Below, piece after piece: positions 11,218 through 23,429 of a stretch of 64,000 nucleotides of DNA (its first letter is position 1; every line of letters begins with the position of its first letter). Below the pieces are notes generated by a model that searched no databases, was not told the DNA's origin, and saw only the letters and a list, made by a program, of their open reading frames with translations. Source of the DNA: Xanthostigma xanthostigma. Its lineage: Eukaryota > Arthropoda > Insecta > Raphidioptera > Raphidiidae. The stretch lies in the NCBI GenBank assembly GCA_963575645.1, contig OY754467.1, positions 1,736,001-1,800,000 on the forward strand, in the 5' to 3' direction. The position numbers and the translations under genes were made by a program.

Positions 11218-12184
11218 TTTCTTCCTTTTAGTAACCAACTTTGTCTTTTATACACAATGTCATTTTAATGAGTTATTTACGAAACACATATTATGCGCAA
11301 CAAGAAACACTACCTATGTACACAACTTTCAGGTTGTATAATTCTTAAACGGACCTTTATCACTGTAAAATTGTCTAAAAAAAATGTGAGCCGTCGCGGG
11401 ACGCCTGGCAGATCTAAAACATAATTTAATCTACCAAGAGAGTAGATTTTACATTTACTGGAGCTTCAAACACACCAAATATACGCGTGCTTAATGCACA
11501 GATGAATGCACACTTTAATTATAATAGTAAACAACACTGTATAGCCTGTAGAGTATACACTATAGGTATCGCACAGTCGATTACGTGGCGACGCGTCGCC
11601 ACGTCGCCACGCCAGAAATCTGTTTTACGTGCGGCTATAGATGTTTCACATCAAAAAATCGTCTTGAGTTTGAAAGACCTAATCAGTGATATGGTACGCA
11701 ATATTTTTTTGTTTCTATCGCCATCTTGTATTTTACGGCTGCCATTTTGGTTTTATTAAAAACAAAACCTGGCCTATAACCATCTATGAATCGATAGACA
11801 CATCACTGATTAAAATCCATCGAGCCGTTGGGATGCTTCGAGAGTATAAAGAATCCCACAACATACATGCATACCTAGATGTCTTTGCCGTCGCTCAGTC
11901 GGGTAAAAAGTGTTAATACGTTTGACAGTATCAAAAAAATCTGAGATGATTTGCCCTGCAATGGTTTCGAATGTTGTGTCTAGCTTAATACCACTGTCAG
12001 CGGCTCGAATGTGCAGAAGGGTTTAATTATTATTGAAATTAAGTTTATTATATTGTATATTTTATGAATAAGAATGAACTGTACTTGTCAGTAGCGTAGC
12101 AAATAGAACATATTGCTTAAAAAAGTATAAACATAAAAGAAGCCAAATGTGATATTGTGCTTAATAAATAAGATTGATTCTTGG
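11218..12184. other. Unassigned stretch; GC-rich palindrome at 11585-11612
   Basis: GTGGCGACGCGTCGCCAC with an adjacent CGTCGCCAC repeat makes a strong short stem. The flank (AGATGTTTCACATCAAAA, 11638-11655) resembles the family at 30543-30855. No gene supported; the 76-90-residue frames here contain no recognisable motif. Confidence 0.4.
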
Positions 12185-12728
12185 TTGTTACGTTCCCAAG
12201 CTTTTTTGTCTCGTAGACCACTTGCCATTTTTTTCGGTTTTGGGTAGACCCCCTGCTTATCTGATATTGATTTTTTGCTAATTCATTAATTTCAAATGTA
12301 TTTTTGACAACCGGTATAGTGCTACTCACTTTGAACGATTTAAATTTATGACGGTAGTGAAATGTAGTGTGAAATGTTTAGTTTTATACATTTATTAATT
12401 AGATTCAAATTAAACGAATCAAATTAAAATTTACTTTCTGTTACATAAAATAACTAAGCCTAAGCCAAAAATAAATGCTTTTAGTGTGAGGGATGAACCT
12501 GATGCTTTAATAATAAATTTTCAACATTTGGCATCAATTTAGTTAGATTTAATCTTAAATCTCTTCGGTTAACTATGTCCAGTTTGTTTCTTTTTTTATT
12601 AGGAGATTCACTATCGTTGACCCCCATTTTCATTTCATGGTCCCTCAATTTTTTTCCCGCTGACATGGACCCCTTGCAAGTTGTCGTCGACCCCTGGGGG
12701 TCGATATAGACCACTTTGGAAATCACTG
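12185..12728 (-). mobile_element. Internally deleted hAT element with transposase C-terminus
   Basis: On the minus strand it opens CAGTGATTTCCAAAGTGGTC at 12728, a hAT terminus, followed by a GACCCCCAGGGGTCG palindrome. It closes around CTTGGGAACGTAAC near 12187, an imperfect match to the other terminus. Between them an open frame keeps only the last ~35 residues of a hAT transposase. The expected 8-bp duplication is not clear, so the left boundary is approximate. Confidence 0.7.
12481..12588 (-). pseudogene. hAT (ZBED5/SCAND3-type) transposase C-terminal remnant
   Basis: The frame ends RRDLRLNLTKLMPNVENLL followed closely by HPSH and a stop. The pattern [N]xRxDLRLxL..xxPxxxxLxxxxQxHPSH is the extreme C-terminus of hAT transposases of the ZBED5/SCAND3-like group (family knowledge). 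Everything upstream (zinc-finger BED domain, catalytic core) is absent; the frame runs back straight into the terminal inverted repeat. It cannot encode an active transposase. Confidence 0.7.
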
Positions 12729-13279
12729 CGCTAGTGTTTCAAATATATGGGTAAAATGTAAGCTTTAGCAATTTCTACGTTTTAAGGAGTTTCTCGTTAA
12801 AAAAAGTTCACACTATATCGAGTTTAACACTGTATACTAAAATCACAAATCTTTAGAATGTACCTAGTGATAAACGAAAACTTTTCGACCACGTTAATTT
12901 TTATTTTGCCTAATTATACCGAATCTACATTTTAAAAAGTGCAACTATTATCATAATTACGTCCATCAAAGTCACAATTAGTACTGAAATTATCGACATA
13001 TATATATAGTTTAAAACAAAAGCGCTCATTCGTTACAAACCTTCGCCCTCTTGATTTATTACCGGACACCGTCACTGGTAGATGGGGGGCGTAGGCCCGA
13101 AGCCAACCCTCGATACAATTGTATTAGGTATGTTCAACTTCGCCCTTTATCTTCTATACATATATTGGTTAATTACATTTGGGGGATAATTTAATAACAA
13201 CGAAACAATGTTATTTAACAGCGCACACTTGGATCGGCGCAGTAGGTCGTGTTAACAACAGTTGTGTATAGTCACTATA
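12729..13279. other. Unassigned stretch
   Basis: No repeat or gene recognised. A GC-richer patch at 13060-13120 has no second copy in the window. Confidence 0.35.
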
Positions 13280-13859
13280 CAGTATGTAAACGCGTAAGGT
13301 GCACATAGGGAAGTTAGCATTGGGAAAAAATACTTGGATCAGAGTTAGCCATGACTGCATTAATTGTTATTTCTATTGAATTATCGTGGTAATCTTGAGG
13401 ATTTCTATTTTATTTTGATTTATTTTTATTTTACTTGGCTTTTTTAATAATAAAAAACTCTTATAAATCATTATTTTAATTTTTTTTTTGTACAAAAATA
13501 AAACAAAAAAAACAACTTCATCTGTTTGGAAACATTTCATTCAAAAATTGTCTGACTGGTATGACGTATGCGCGTTGGTAAATCAGTGACCCAATGTCTT
13601 TAGGTTCAACACGAATAGGCGGATATATTTGATCTCGCACCATATTAATTAAGTATTTTTGGGAATTTAATGTCCCAGTAATAAAAAAAGTCCGATTATG
13701 TTGTAATCATTTGAATATTTTCTTCGGTAGTATACACATTCATTTTGCAAAAGAATATTATCTGTCAAATTGAAAAACAAGATTTCAAGGCTCACTCTGA
13801 TCCAGTCACTTTTTCCCAATGTTAATTTCCCTATGTGCACCTTGCGTGTTTACATACTG
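13280..13859 (-). mobile_element. Internally deleted mariner-type element (CAGTATGTAAAC ends), copy 1
   Basis: The ends CAGTATGTAAACGCGTAAGG and CTTGCGTGTTTACATACTG are ~65-bp inverted repeats flanked by TA (13278-13279 and 13860-13861), the Tc1/mariner target. On the minus strand the interior keeps two transposase fragments joined by deletion, the same as in copy 2 (62692-63264). Total length 580 bp against ~1.3 kb for an intact relative. Confidence 0.85.
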
Positions 13860-14045
13860 TATATACGTGCTCTCTACGAACTGACACCGAATCTACACAA
13901 ACATACCACGCGTGCATAATTAATCAATCACAGTTGCTGAATTACTGAAATAAGAATTTCAGTAGCACTGGGGTAAAGGCACCAGTTCCCGTTCGAGCAC
14001 CGGTGGTCGCCCTATGTTTAAAAAATATCAAATTTTAACAGTCAT

Positions 14046-14170
14046 TTGCTTATCTATATATATAAAATCGTTTGTCCTGGACTCCTGACTGACCGATTCA
14101 TCAACGCACTCTTTTTCGGTCCGGGGCTATGCTTAAAAGGTGTCGATCACAAAATTACTTCGCATCCGAA
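14046..14170 (+). mobile_element. LINE 3'-fragment-like segment
   Basis: TCTATATATATAAAATCG followed by a GTCCTGGACTCCTGACTGAC stretch and ATTCATCAACGCAC is the usual layout of RTE/CR1-like 3' regions in Lepidoptera. A relative occurs at about 45685-45960 (GACTGACTGATTGATCTATC). Boundaries are approximate. Confidence 0.45.
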
Positions 14171-14460
14171 GCTACGTTTCACGTTTAGTTCAAGATGGTT
14201 TCTACAGGTGCGTTTTGATGCCGCCATCTGTCAGCCGATGTCTTTAAATATCGGAAACCGTTCACGGAATTGATTTGCGGCCGTAGCTAATAGCTATGTT
14301 TCACGTTGCGTTCAAGATGGTTTCTACAGATCCGTTTTGATGCCGCCATCTGTCAGTCGGTGGCTGTAAATAGCGGAATTGGTTTGCGCCCGTAGTGAAG
14401 TTTCATATTTCGTTCAAGATGGTTTCTACAGATGCGTTGTGATGTCGCCATCTGTGAGAT
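14171..14460 (+). repeat. Three-unit tandem repeat, ~105-122 bp period
   Basis: Units starting near 14171, 14293 and 14397 each contain GTTCAAGATGGTTTCTACAG followed by CGTTTTGATGCCGCCATCTG or a close variant. Units differ by indels and substitutions, so the array is old. Confidence 0.85.
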
Positions 14461-14511
14461 ATCGTTATTACTACGACTATATTGAATGAATTCCTTCCGT
14501 TCGAAAAAAAA

Positions 14512-14927
14512 TTGGTTGTCTGTAAAGTCGGTTTACGGACGATAGTTTTACGTGATAACGTACTCCGCTCGAATATCATATTTAATAATACATAACCTAA
14601 ATTTTAGTAGCTGTCAAACTATATTTTTACCGACTAATAATTTGATCAACCAAAGCAAAATACATATTTTTAAGCAATTATAAAAGACATTTAGAAGAAT
14701 GTATACATATTATGTATTTGTTAACAAACCGTATAATTTATCTGGCCATCTGTCAGATGTAGCTTTCGCTGGAACAGCCGAAAAAAATGTTGAACGCACA
14801 CTACTCTCTGACGTCACGCGAGAAGAGAGAGACTATCGCTTATATCGCGCTCTCGCTTGCGGAACGTTACTCTTTTTCGTGCGTGCAGCCGGTGTTTCAT
14901 CAATTTATAAGACGTTATCACGTCAAA
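14512..14927 (+). mobile_element. ACGTGATAACGT-bounded element, copy 2 (short form)
   Basis: Starts TTGGTTGTCTGTAAAGTCGG and ends GACGTTATCACGTCAAAA. The interior is replaced or deleted relative to the 590-660-bp copies, and the segment with GTGCAGCCGGTGTTTCATCA near the 3' end is kept. Confidence 0.75.
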
Positions 14928-15372
14928 AGATCCGACTTACTCTCAAGTCGCACCTAAAGAAGTTTTACTTCATAAATCGTGTCCAAAACCGTCAAAAAGA
15001 TGTCGTTCACAATATTTCTCAAAAAAATACGGATTCAAACCGTTAACAGATCGAATGAAAATCGTGTTCTTCCAAAATGACTGTACGTTAACCAACCCTG
15101 CTTTAGTACACATTTAGCAGCAAGTAATCCCCGCCGTAGAACACTGAAAACTTTCAAAATATTATATGTATAAATGGAAGTCGAGCGCGTCGGTAAGTAT
15201 TCGAATGAAGCGAGGGGGAAAGGAAAAGAGGAAGATAGCTTTAAAAAAGGTCTGTCAAAAGTATAATCCGCGGGTACAAAGAATTTATATACAGTCTGTT
15301 TGTTATTAAACAACTATAACGGGATTTTATCGACTTCTTCATAAAGTTGCACAAAGACAGTTCCAAATAGAA
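14928..15372. other. Unassigned stretch
   Basis: No repeat relationship to other parts of the window recognised. The 92-residue frame on the minus strand has no motif. Confidence 0.35.
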
Positions 15373-15385
15373 TAGACTGTTTTTT

Positions 15386-15445
15386 TCAAATAAATAAAAG
15401 TGTCGATTTATTTGAAGAGTTCTATTCAGACGTTAATCAAAGATT
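15386..15445 (+). mobile_element. Minimal Penelope-like insertion (60 bp) with 13-bp duplication
   Basis: Contains only the PLE terminal segment (TTGAAGAGTTCTATTCAGACG region, ending AATCAAAGATT), preceded by the inverted AAATAAATAAAA terminus. TAGACTGTTTTTT is duplicated at 15373-15385 and 15446-15458. It is best read as an extreme 5'-truncated insertion. Confidence 0.8.
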
Positions 15446-15632
15446 TAGACTGTTTTTTAATTGTCTTTAAATGTTCATATACTATAGTCCACAGGAATTT
15501 TTATTCCGGTCAAACGTAAGCGTTACCTATACTGTGACGTCATTCTTGTAGTGCAATGGCTCTATATCGTTTACACGAGACTCGTTTAGTGTTTACTCGC
15601 GTGTGTGTAGTGTGCTGTTTATATATAAATAT

Positions 15633-16169
15633 TAGTGATGTTCCGGATCGTTAAAAATGTATATCCGCGGATACGGATCTGAATACGGATTTTTGGTTTC
15701 AAGATCCGCGGATGCGGATACGGATCTTAACTTTCTTAGAGTACGCGGCGATAAATATTGCACATCGACCTTTGGAAAGAGACTATCTGTTATGGGAAAA
15801 AGTTATTGACCTCTTTAAGAGTTAACTCTCATAACAGATTGTCTCTTTCCAAAGATCGATGTGCAATATCTCATTATAAAGATACCTAGTTGATTTAGTA
15901 CCTTCGAGTTATGTACTATTAGTATGGTATTCACTACGATAAATGTTTGCAATATAAAGGTGCCAAATACGATTTAAAAAAAATAAAAAATAATCTGAAT
16001 GGAATTTAATAGGTTTTCATTATTACCTAATCACCTATATATAAAATTCCATCTATGAATTGAAAATTAATGAGGTAAAAGATCCGTAAATGATCCGCCA
16101 AAAACTAACGGATACGGATCTTTCTTCTCCCTCGGATATCCGCGGATACGGATATCCGGCACATCACTA
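15633..16169. mobile_element. Non-autonomous hAT-like element, 537 bp
   Basis: The ends TAGTGATGTTCCGGATC and GATATCCGGCACATCACTA are inverted repeats that continue into iterated GGATACGGATCT/ATCCGCGG motifs. The flanks carry an 8-bp duplication with one mismatch (ATAAATAT 15625-15632, ATAAGTAT 16170-16177). An internal stem pairs 15757-15790 with 15838-15871 (ATTGCACATCGA / TCGATGTGCAAT). A terminus of the same family lies alone at 51835-51871. Confidence 0.85.
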
Positions 16170-16770
16170 ATAAGTATATGTGTGTTTACTGCAAGTCTGA
16201 CGTCACACTGTAAATCATCATGGCGGACAGCGTTTTATGACGTGTCAAATAATCGAATTTTAAAATTGAAATAATAAATCAACCTAGTCACTAATGTTTT
16301 TGTGAATACAAACCGACATTTTCTGATTTCTTTTTTTTTTATTTAAATATAAAACGCTCAGCAACTAAGGCTATATGCGTAAACATAAGATCAATTAAAG
16401 GTAAGTATGATTGATGAATATCAAGAACAATCAGGTTCTGATTTCTTATTCGATAAATTATGGTATTTACATAATTCATTTTGTTTATTTCTTATAGTGT
16501 CCAAAAACTAGAAGATGTTAATTTTAGCTAATATAAAGCGTAAATCCAGCAAACTATTCTACAAAATATAGCTTTTTTTATGCGTCGTTAAAGTAGTTTC
16601 ATTAAAAAAAACTTGATCTGGTTTCTTACACCAAATATAAATAGACTATGCTACTAACGATAGCCACTCCGGATAATCACTTTGTTTTTTTTTTTTATTC
16701 TGCCTAACAAAGTGACTACCAAAATAGCATGTTAAACAATTAGCAGTTACGAACAGTAGTAATAAATTTT
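16170..16770. other. Unassigned stretch
   Basis: AT-rich; no gene or repeat recognised. Confidence 0.35.
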
Positions 16771-16868
16771 CAATTCTTTGATTAACGTCTGATTAGAACT
16801 CTTCAATAAATAAAATTATCGACTAATTTTTCAGACAATAATTATTGTCGATAATTTTATTTATTGAC
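16771..16868 (-). mobile_element. Minimal Penelope-like insertion (98 bp) with 11-bp duplication
   Basis: On the minus strand this is the PLE 3' end (reverse of CTTTGATTAACGTCTGATTAG) followed by the inverted terminal segment, with facing AAAATTATCGACTAATTTTT and ATTGTCGATAATTTTATTTA. TAATAAATTTT is exactly duplicated at 16760-16770 and 16869-16879. Confidence 0.85.
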
Positions 16869-17465
16869 TAATAAATTTTGTTATCACTGTGGTTACGTAA
16901 AAGCAGTGATTAGAACAGAAACAGTAGAATACGACTAAACAAATGCTACATTGCTGTGACGTCATAGATTAAAATGCTAGAAGGTTCATCAGGGCTGATT
17001 TAAAATTGAAGAAGGACGAAGGGAACGAGGGGCGGACAAAAAAGGAACATGGTTCGTAAAGTTTTATTGCATAATGAATTCCATTTCTTTTGCACAAGCA
17101 AAATGCCGTCGGGTGTCGGTCAGTGGAATGGGGTTCGATGAAGAAGGAAGTCCGTGTGGTGATATATACGTAATATGCATTCTCTCTTTCTCTATTCCAT
17201 ATCTTTCAGAGCTCACATTTTAAACACGTAAATCAATGAAATTCCAATTTAACAATGTTGAGCGTTATTAGTTCTAAGAGAAATGTGTCTTTCTTAGACT
17301 TCTGCGCGATGAATTACGCTTTATATAATATATACAGAATATACAGAATGTAGTGAAACGAACTTTGAGATCCGTATACCATCAGTACGGGGTGGCCACG
17401 AATATTTCACTTTTCCAGTAGCCAACAGTTTTTTTTTTCATTTTCGTAAAATACGTTTTTCTATA
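16869..17465. other. Unassigned stretch
   Basis: No supported gene or repeat. Confidence 0.35.
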
Positions 17466-17700
17466 CTGCCGTAAAAAGGCAAAAGGCAGTAAGTAACCAA
17501 CTTATGAATTTGAGTAAATCAAGATTTACTAAAAATGTATAGACCGTCCAGAATTTTAGATTATGGAAATCAAAACATGGGCGAAACATTTTTTAAAGAC
17601 AATAAAATTATTGCTGCAGCACTTATTGCTGTCGTTGGTTTCAGTATGAACTCATTTTGTCAATAAACGTCACTTACTGCCCTTTGCCTTTTTAGGGCAG
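17466..17700. mobile_element. TA-flanked MITE, 235 bp
   Basis: ~33-bp inverted ends (CTGCCGTAAAAAGGCAAAAG at left, CTTTGCCTTTTTAGGGCAG at right) lie between TA dinucleotides (17464-17465 and 17701-17702). No coding content. Tc1/mariner-type mobilisation is inferred from the TA target. Confidence 0.8.
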
Positions 17701-17837
17701 TATACTCAGTCGCTTGAGCTCAGGGTTAGTGGTGTGGGGAGGATAATTTTCAATGTCAAAAAGGCAATTATTTAGTAATTTTTTTATGACTTATTTGACC
17801 TTTCCATATTTTCTTTTATTAGTTAATTTCTATACCA

Positions 17838-18453
17838 TCATATATATTAATACGCTAAGGTTAAAGATGTTTGCCTCCCTTTTTAGAAAAAACCTCACAA
17901 TTTCTCCACATAAATTATATATCATTTTACAGATAATTGCTTGCTCTACTGACATTGACACCTAAAAAATTTATGATTGCTTTTGTTTTTGTGAATTAAT
18001 TAATTAACAGCAACGCTGAACAACGTCTGCCATCTGACGGCTTTAATTTTGAAACAACGTCAATACTTCAATCTGTCATCTGACCTTCATATTGTAATAC
18101 AACCACTGTTCTGTGTAATACAACAGACACAATGCTGCATACTGCCATCTGACGGCTTTAATTTTGAAACAGCGAGCAACGCTGAACAACGTCACAGCAA
18201 TGCTGCATGATGCCATCTGACGGCTTAGCTCAACGCTTTTGCTACTTGCGCCTCTATATGACAATTTTAGTAAAATATATCTTCGATCTGTCATCTGAGC
18301 TTCATATTGTAATACAACAAAAAGAAGAACGTTATAAGCAGTGTGCAAAATTAGAAACGAATTGAATACCAGCAATCATATTTAAAAAAAAATTTTGTAA
18401 AGTGATAATTATTATACTTATTTAGTGCGAATAATTCGCACAGGTCACTCTAG
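17838..18453 (+). mobile_element. Non-autonomous Helitron, copy 2 (complete)
   Basis: TC start after A at 17837 (TCATATATATTAATACGC), hairpin GTGCGAATAATTCGCAC near the 3' end, CTAG at 18450-18453, then T. It has an extra ACCACTGTTCTGTGTAATAC insertion relative to other copies and belongs to the TTAATTAACAGCAACG subfamily. Confidence 0.95.
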
Positions 18454-18561
18454 TTTAAACAAAAAACTACAAGTCAAAATTAAAACTTTGTCATCCACAT
18501 GAACAAAGTTAAAATTTGTCATATTGTTGCTATAGAAGTTTTGTTCAAAAAAATATGTTAT
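18454..18561. other. Spacer between Helitron copy 2 and foldback
   Basis: Nothing recognised. Confidence 0.3.
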
Positions 18562-18714
18562 GAAGGAGTTTTATTTGGTTGAGGAACAATTGAAAAATAA
18601 GCTATACCAGAGTATTTACCCTGAGGATGAAAATATAATTTTCGAAACATTGGCCAGAAGCGATACTCTGGTAAAGCTTATTTTTCAATTGTTCCTCAAC
18701 CAAAGAAATCTCCT
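18562..18714. repeat. Foldback with 51-53-bp arms and PLE-like spacer
   Basis: The arm with GGTTGAGGAACAATTGAAAA is the reverse complement of TTTTCAATTGTTCCTCAACC around a ~50-nt spacer containing TTTTCGAAACATTGGCC. That spacer resembles PLE 3' regions; compare CCAACGTTTCGAAAAATG near 53343. The region 53280-53345 shares the GGTTGAGGA and AATAAGCTxTACCA context. Confidence 0.75.
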
Positions 18715-19561
18715 TCAATTTGTCATATTGCTTTTTTTTTTGGAACTCATAACAAATCAAATCATCCTATTTCATAATAAAAGAGAACTTATCCTTGATC
18801 CTACTTCTAGTTCCATCAATCCATCCATCATTGTGTCCTTGTTATACATGTTTAAAAATGTTTAAAGTATTAATAAATTGGCACATGGATCAAACCCTGA
18901 AGCTATTGGTGTCGGAAAAAAAAGAGAACTCAGAAAATGAATCACTTATTTCTCTTGTTATTTCATAAACAAAGTAATCGAGGTAGTGGCAGAGGCCAGA
19001 AGATGGCACCAGTGACTGTCCTGGCAGTTATAAAGGGAATTTCCTTCATGTAAACACCACTAGTTTGAGATAAAAAAAGTTATTCTAAAGCCGCTGTGCG
19101 CTGTTTTTAAAACAAACAAAGAATAAATGTTTAGTACTGCCGTTGAAACGAGAAAGGAAAAACGATGTATGAAGAACAAATGTATAAGTAAAGAAAAAAA
19201 GCTGATATGGTGTGAGAACGAAAGTTTTTTTAAGTTTTTAAATTTAAGAAGGCTAATTTATTTTAGTCGAGAAGTCCTTCAGTGACAGATGGTATTACCG
19301 AAAGAGCTATATGTTATAGAAGGGAAAAGACATTTCGGAATGGGAAAGAAGGCGGAGCTTACGTGTGACAACATCGAGGCGCGCTTCCAAACAAGGAAAC
19401 TTGGAAAGAATTTAACTTTGATGACAATGCATTATAATCGATTGAAGTTGAAACCCAAAACAAGTTCACAGAACATTCTCTTTCAGAAATTTGTGAAAAT
19501 GTAATAATGAATGCAAAACGCTGTAAAAATTATATGTGCTTGCGAGACACAGTCGCTTATA
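18715..19561. other. Unassigned stretch
   Basis: No gene or repeat family recognised. A 71-residue frame at 19289-19504 has no motif or splice context that supports it. Confidence 0.35.
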
Positions 19562-19665
19562 CAGTATGTAAACACGTAAGGTGCACATAGGGAAATTAAC
19601 ATTGGGAAAAAATGACTCGATCGAGCCTTGAAATCTTGTTTTTCAATTTGACAGAAAATAAAAAC
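19562..19665 (+). mobile_element. Mariner-type (CAGTATGTAAAC) element, one-ended fragment
   Basis: Begins TACAGTATGTAAACACGTAA like the copy at 62692 and matches it through TTTTTCAATTTGACAGA, then diverges. The second inverted end is missing. Confidence 0.75.
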
Positions 19666-19962
19666 TATTTTTAGAAGGACGACACAAAAACCCGTCCAAA
19701 ATGTTTTCATTGATGTTTGCCCCAAAAAATCGACACCACTCCGGCTCACGCTACGCGTCGCTTAAGTGATCGCGAAAGACCACGAAAACGTCGTCCAGAT
19801 TTGCATACGTATGAGTATGTGATGTAACTCAAATTCTCTAAAAATAATCTATTTTATTCCCTCAAAAATGTTCCAGAACTCTTGGTTTTTTACTTGAAAA
19901 CCCACTGTTGCTGATGCAACGTCCAGAAATACTCACTATGACGAGAGTAATAATATGCTAAT

Positions 19963-20505
19963 ATAAGGTTAAAGATGTTTGCCTCCCTTTTTAGAAAAAA
20001 CCAGACAATTTCTCCACATAAATTATATATCATTTTACAGATAATTGCTTGCTCTACTGATATCGACAACTGAAAAATGTATTATTGCTTTTGTTTTTGT
20101 AAATTAATTAATTAACAGCAACGCTGAACAACGTCTGCCATCTGACGGCTATAATTTTTAAACAACGTCAATACTTCGATCTGTCATCTAACCTTCATAT
20201 TGTAAATACTGCATACTGCCATCTGACGGGCAACGCTGAACAACGTCACATAGCAATGCTGCCATATTCTGACGGCTTAGCTCAACGCTTTTGCTACTTG
20301 CGCCTCTATATGACAATTTTAGTAAAATATTTCTTCGATCTGTCATCTGAGCTTCATATTGTAATACAACAAAAAGAAGAACGTTATAAGCAGTGTGCAA
20401 AATTAGAAACGAATTGAATACCTGCAATCATAGTTAAAAAATAATTTTGTAAAGTGATAATTATTATACTTATTTAGTGCGAATAATTCGCACAGGTCAC
20501 GCTAG
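19963..20505 (+). mobile_element. Non-autonomous Helitron, copy 3 (5' end degraded)
   Basis: The 3' hairpin and CTAG (20502-20505) followed by T are intact. The 5' end is recognisable only from TAAGGTTAAAGATGTTTGCC. It shares the junction CATATTGTAAATACTGCATA, a ~15-bp deletion, with copies 10 and 12. Confidence 0.9.
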
Positions 20506-20920
20506 TAATAATTACTTCATCCATCTACCGTAGTAACTGCCTTTCCTGACAAATTCTTTTTACATATACCATCTGATCATAATTCAGGGAAATGGAACAT
20601 TTTAAAGTAATTCAATTTCGAAAAGAATATAAAATTTAATGTGCCTACAATCATATCATTTTTATGGAACAATATAAAGACAGTCTGAAGAATATTATAT
20701 ATATGTTTAATGATTTGATAAAAACATATTTCAACGCCTCACGACACGAAGATAATGCTAGCAAGAAACTGAAACCTGCACAGCGTCAAAATCTTCGATT
20801 CAATCTCTAAATATTACCGATTCGTGTATCCCCTCAGGGCTGGCCACATTGCCTATTTAAACTCGCTTCGACAAGCATTTTGAAAGAAGTGAACACATTT
20901 GCTTAAATGTACAAATAGTA
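20506..20920. other. Unassigned stretch
   Basis: Nothing recognised between Helitron copies 3 and 4, which face each other tail to tail. Confidence 0.35.
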
Positions 20921-21112
20921 CTAGAGTGACCTGTGCGAATTATTCGCACTAAATAAGTATAATAATTATCACTATACAAAATTATTTTTTAACTATGATT
21001 GCAGGTATTCAATTCGTTTCTAATTTTGCACACTGCTTATAACGTTCTTCTTTTCGTTGTAATACAATATGAAGCTCAGATGACAGATCGAAGAAATATT
21101 TTACTAAAATTG
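20921..21112 (-). mobile_element. Non-autonomous Helitron, copy 4 (3' half only)
   Basis: CTAG at 20921 after A, then the hairpin and ~190 bp matching the family 3' end. Similarity stops at TTTACTAAAATTG, so the 5' two thirds are missing. Confidence 0.9.
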
Positions 21113-22278
21113 GCAAGACGACGGAAGACGTTCTCGAATTCGAATAGGGCAACCCTAGAGTGATGCAAGTAAGTACATCTGGGGAGCCACAGTGGCAGAT
21201 GTCGTATAACTGATACAGAGAAGCTTTTGATGGAACGCATCTATATCTTTAGGTATACATCGCGGAATAGATGCCGTAAAACAGATGTTAGGTCAACGGA
21301 CGTGTCGCGAATCGTATCGGTTTTATATCAGACCGCTGTCTACAGCATGATCTAAAAGTTCCTTAATCGATCGATTTATCGATCGCTTTAACTCGACTTT
21401 TTGAGAGTGAAACATCTACTGGCGCGTTATACGCTCTCTCATGCCGTCATGCCGTGACGCCCTATCATGCCGTCATGCCCTGGCGCGTTACTATGTGATT
21501 TGTATGCTGTGCGTAATTGTTATAGTATAGTATAGGGTGAAATTTAGTTATATTTTGTGAATTTTTTTTTTACGTTTACACTAACGCCATCGATCGGATT
21601 TTTAGGGGAACGTCAAATTAGTCAACAAAAAGAGCAAGGAGTATAGTGCAGTGTATATTTATTCTTTAACTAACTTTTCTACCTGATATTTTGCTTGGTG
21701 AATTGAAAGTAAATTTTATTTTAACGAATAATTTTTTTATAAGATAAGTAACTTCTATCTTTAATAATATGCGGTGAATACGGGCATGAGTAAAAATGTT
21801 TACAAGTCATTTCGAGTCCGAACTCCTTGAATAACTCTAATTTAAACAAAGACTCCAGATGGCAGACGGATAGCATTGAAGAAACAATGTCGAGCTGATA
21901 TACTATCTTTACACCAACCGATGTACGATTTATGGTCCACGTGCATTCATGTCCCGCTCCTCCGGACGTTCCCGTTCCTCCGGACTGTTCCCTTCCTCCA
22001 AAGCTTGACGACACACACGCACATTCCACCCATCCCTTCTTCATCGCACGACACTATCGATTTCATATTTGGTTTTAAAGTTACGTCAGTGTATTGATTG
22101 TGAATCCACAACTAAAATAACGGAGGAAACGAAACGGTTGACAAAAAAAAAATCGAATATTTATAAACGAATATCAACGCAAGGCGTTTTGTAAATTCAG
22201 ACGAGGGTGGACCCCTGAACCTTGATTTGCATCCACTCAGATGGACGGAATCGTGTTGAGTTTTTTCAAAATCATTTG
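21113..22278. other. Mostly unassigned; repeat-family fragment at 21396-21560
   Basis: 21396-21560 contains GTGAAACATCTACTGGCGCG and later AGGGTGAAATTTAGTTA, matching the family at 30543-30740. Within it, a GCCGTCATGCC motif is repeated at 21441-21480. A palindrome ATCGATCGATTTATCGATCG lies near 21368. The 21860-22050 part is richer in G+C but no exon structure is convincing. Confidence 0.4.
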
Positions 22279-22695
22279 AATAATTTTTTTATTCAACTCA
22301 TGCGCGTTATTCATGTTTTATCATGCCTAAAAACCGAACCCTAAATAGCCATTTACCGACTGGTGACAATTACTTGTCATAACTCAATGAAGATTCCTAC
22401 TAGCTCGGCCATTGTGGAGTAATGAAAATAAACGTAACTATTTTCTGAGTCGTAACGAAATAGTAGGTAACAACAACTCCGTTGTTACCCATTAAGACTA
22501 AAATTGAGAGGTCGAATGTTTTCGACATGGAGTTTATTCATAACCGGCTAACCTCAAACCAAAACATTGAATCGTGCTGTTTGGTGCTGTTAGTATTGAC
22601 AGTTTTTTTTTATAAAGAAATAAATAGATATTTACAACATCTCATTATAATTAAAACATGAATAACGCGCAATTGTTGAATAAAATTATGGGCGC
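22279..22695. mobile_element. Inverted-repeat-bounded segment, possible MITE
   Basis: The left end (TTATTCAACTCATGCGCGTT then ATTCATGTTTTA) pairs with the right end (TAAAACATGAATAACGCGCA then ATTGTTGAATAA) over ~35-40 bp, ~410 bp apart overall. No clear target duplication. A TIR element is the simplest explanation. Confidence 0.55.
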
Positions 22696-23407
22696 AACTT
22701 GTAGGCTAAGTCATGACCTGTCAGCGCCATGAATGACTTAGACTACTAGTTACGCCAATAACTAATACCTACGATTATTATTCCACTTTCTTTTTCTACT
22801 CTTTCTCTCTCAGATTTTCATCAAACCGGCATACTCAATGCATTTCACAGTATTGAATATGATTACTTATGTATTTTGAGTTTGGTCTGTGTGCAGGCGA
22901 CTCACTCCAGACAATCTAAACCGAGAGCAAAATTCATTCGAGAGTTGAAACATCCATTCATTTACGCATAGTATCAACACACATTTTAGTATACCTACAT
23001 CATGCGAAGGAATCATTTCGAATGAATCATTCGATTATTTCCAAGTCTAGGCGACTGTACAATAAATTTAGAGTGATTTTAAAATTTGTTTATTTGGTAA
23101 GCAATTGAATTTCTTTTTATTGCATATAGTTTGATAAAAAGTCCTAATATTAAAAAACTTCTGTCAATACAGGTGTTCCAATTCCGTATTTTATTATCGG
23201 AATTTATGGCATATTATTGGAAAGTATAATTTTCTTTCTGAAGGATTTCATTACAGTATTACCAACCTTAAGTACTTACTGTTTTATTTCAGTTTATGAG
23301 TTGCAGGTAGGTACTTTTGATATTTATATAGTTTTATGTTGGCAGTGCTTTTATGTACATCGCGTCATTGCCTAACCGTGATTTTATTTTACAACTTGTT
23401 TCTAAAG
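22696..23407. other. Unassigned stretch
   Basis: Nothing recognised. Confidence 0.35.
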
Positions 23408-23429
23408 ATAATAAGATTTTAAATTATTT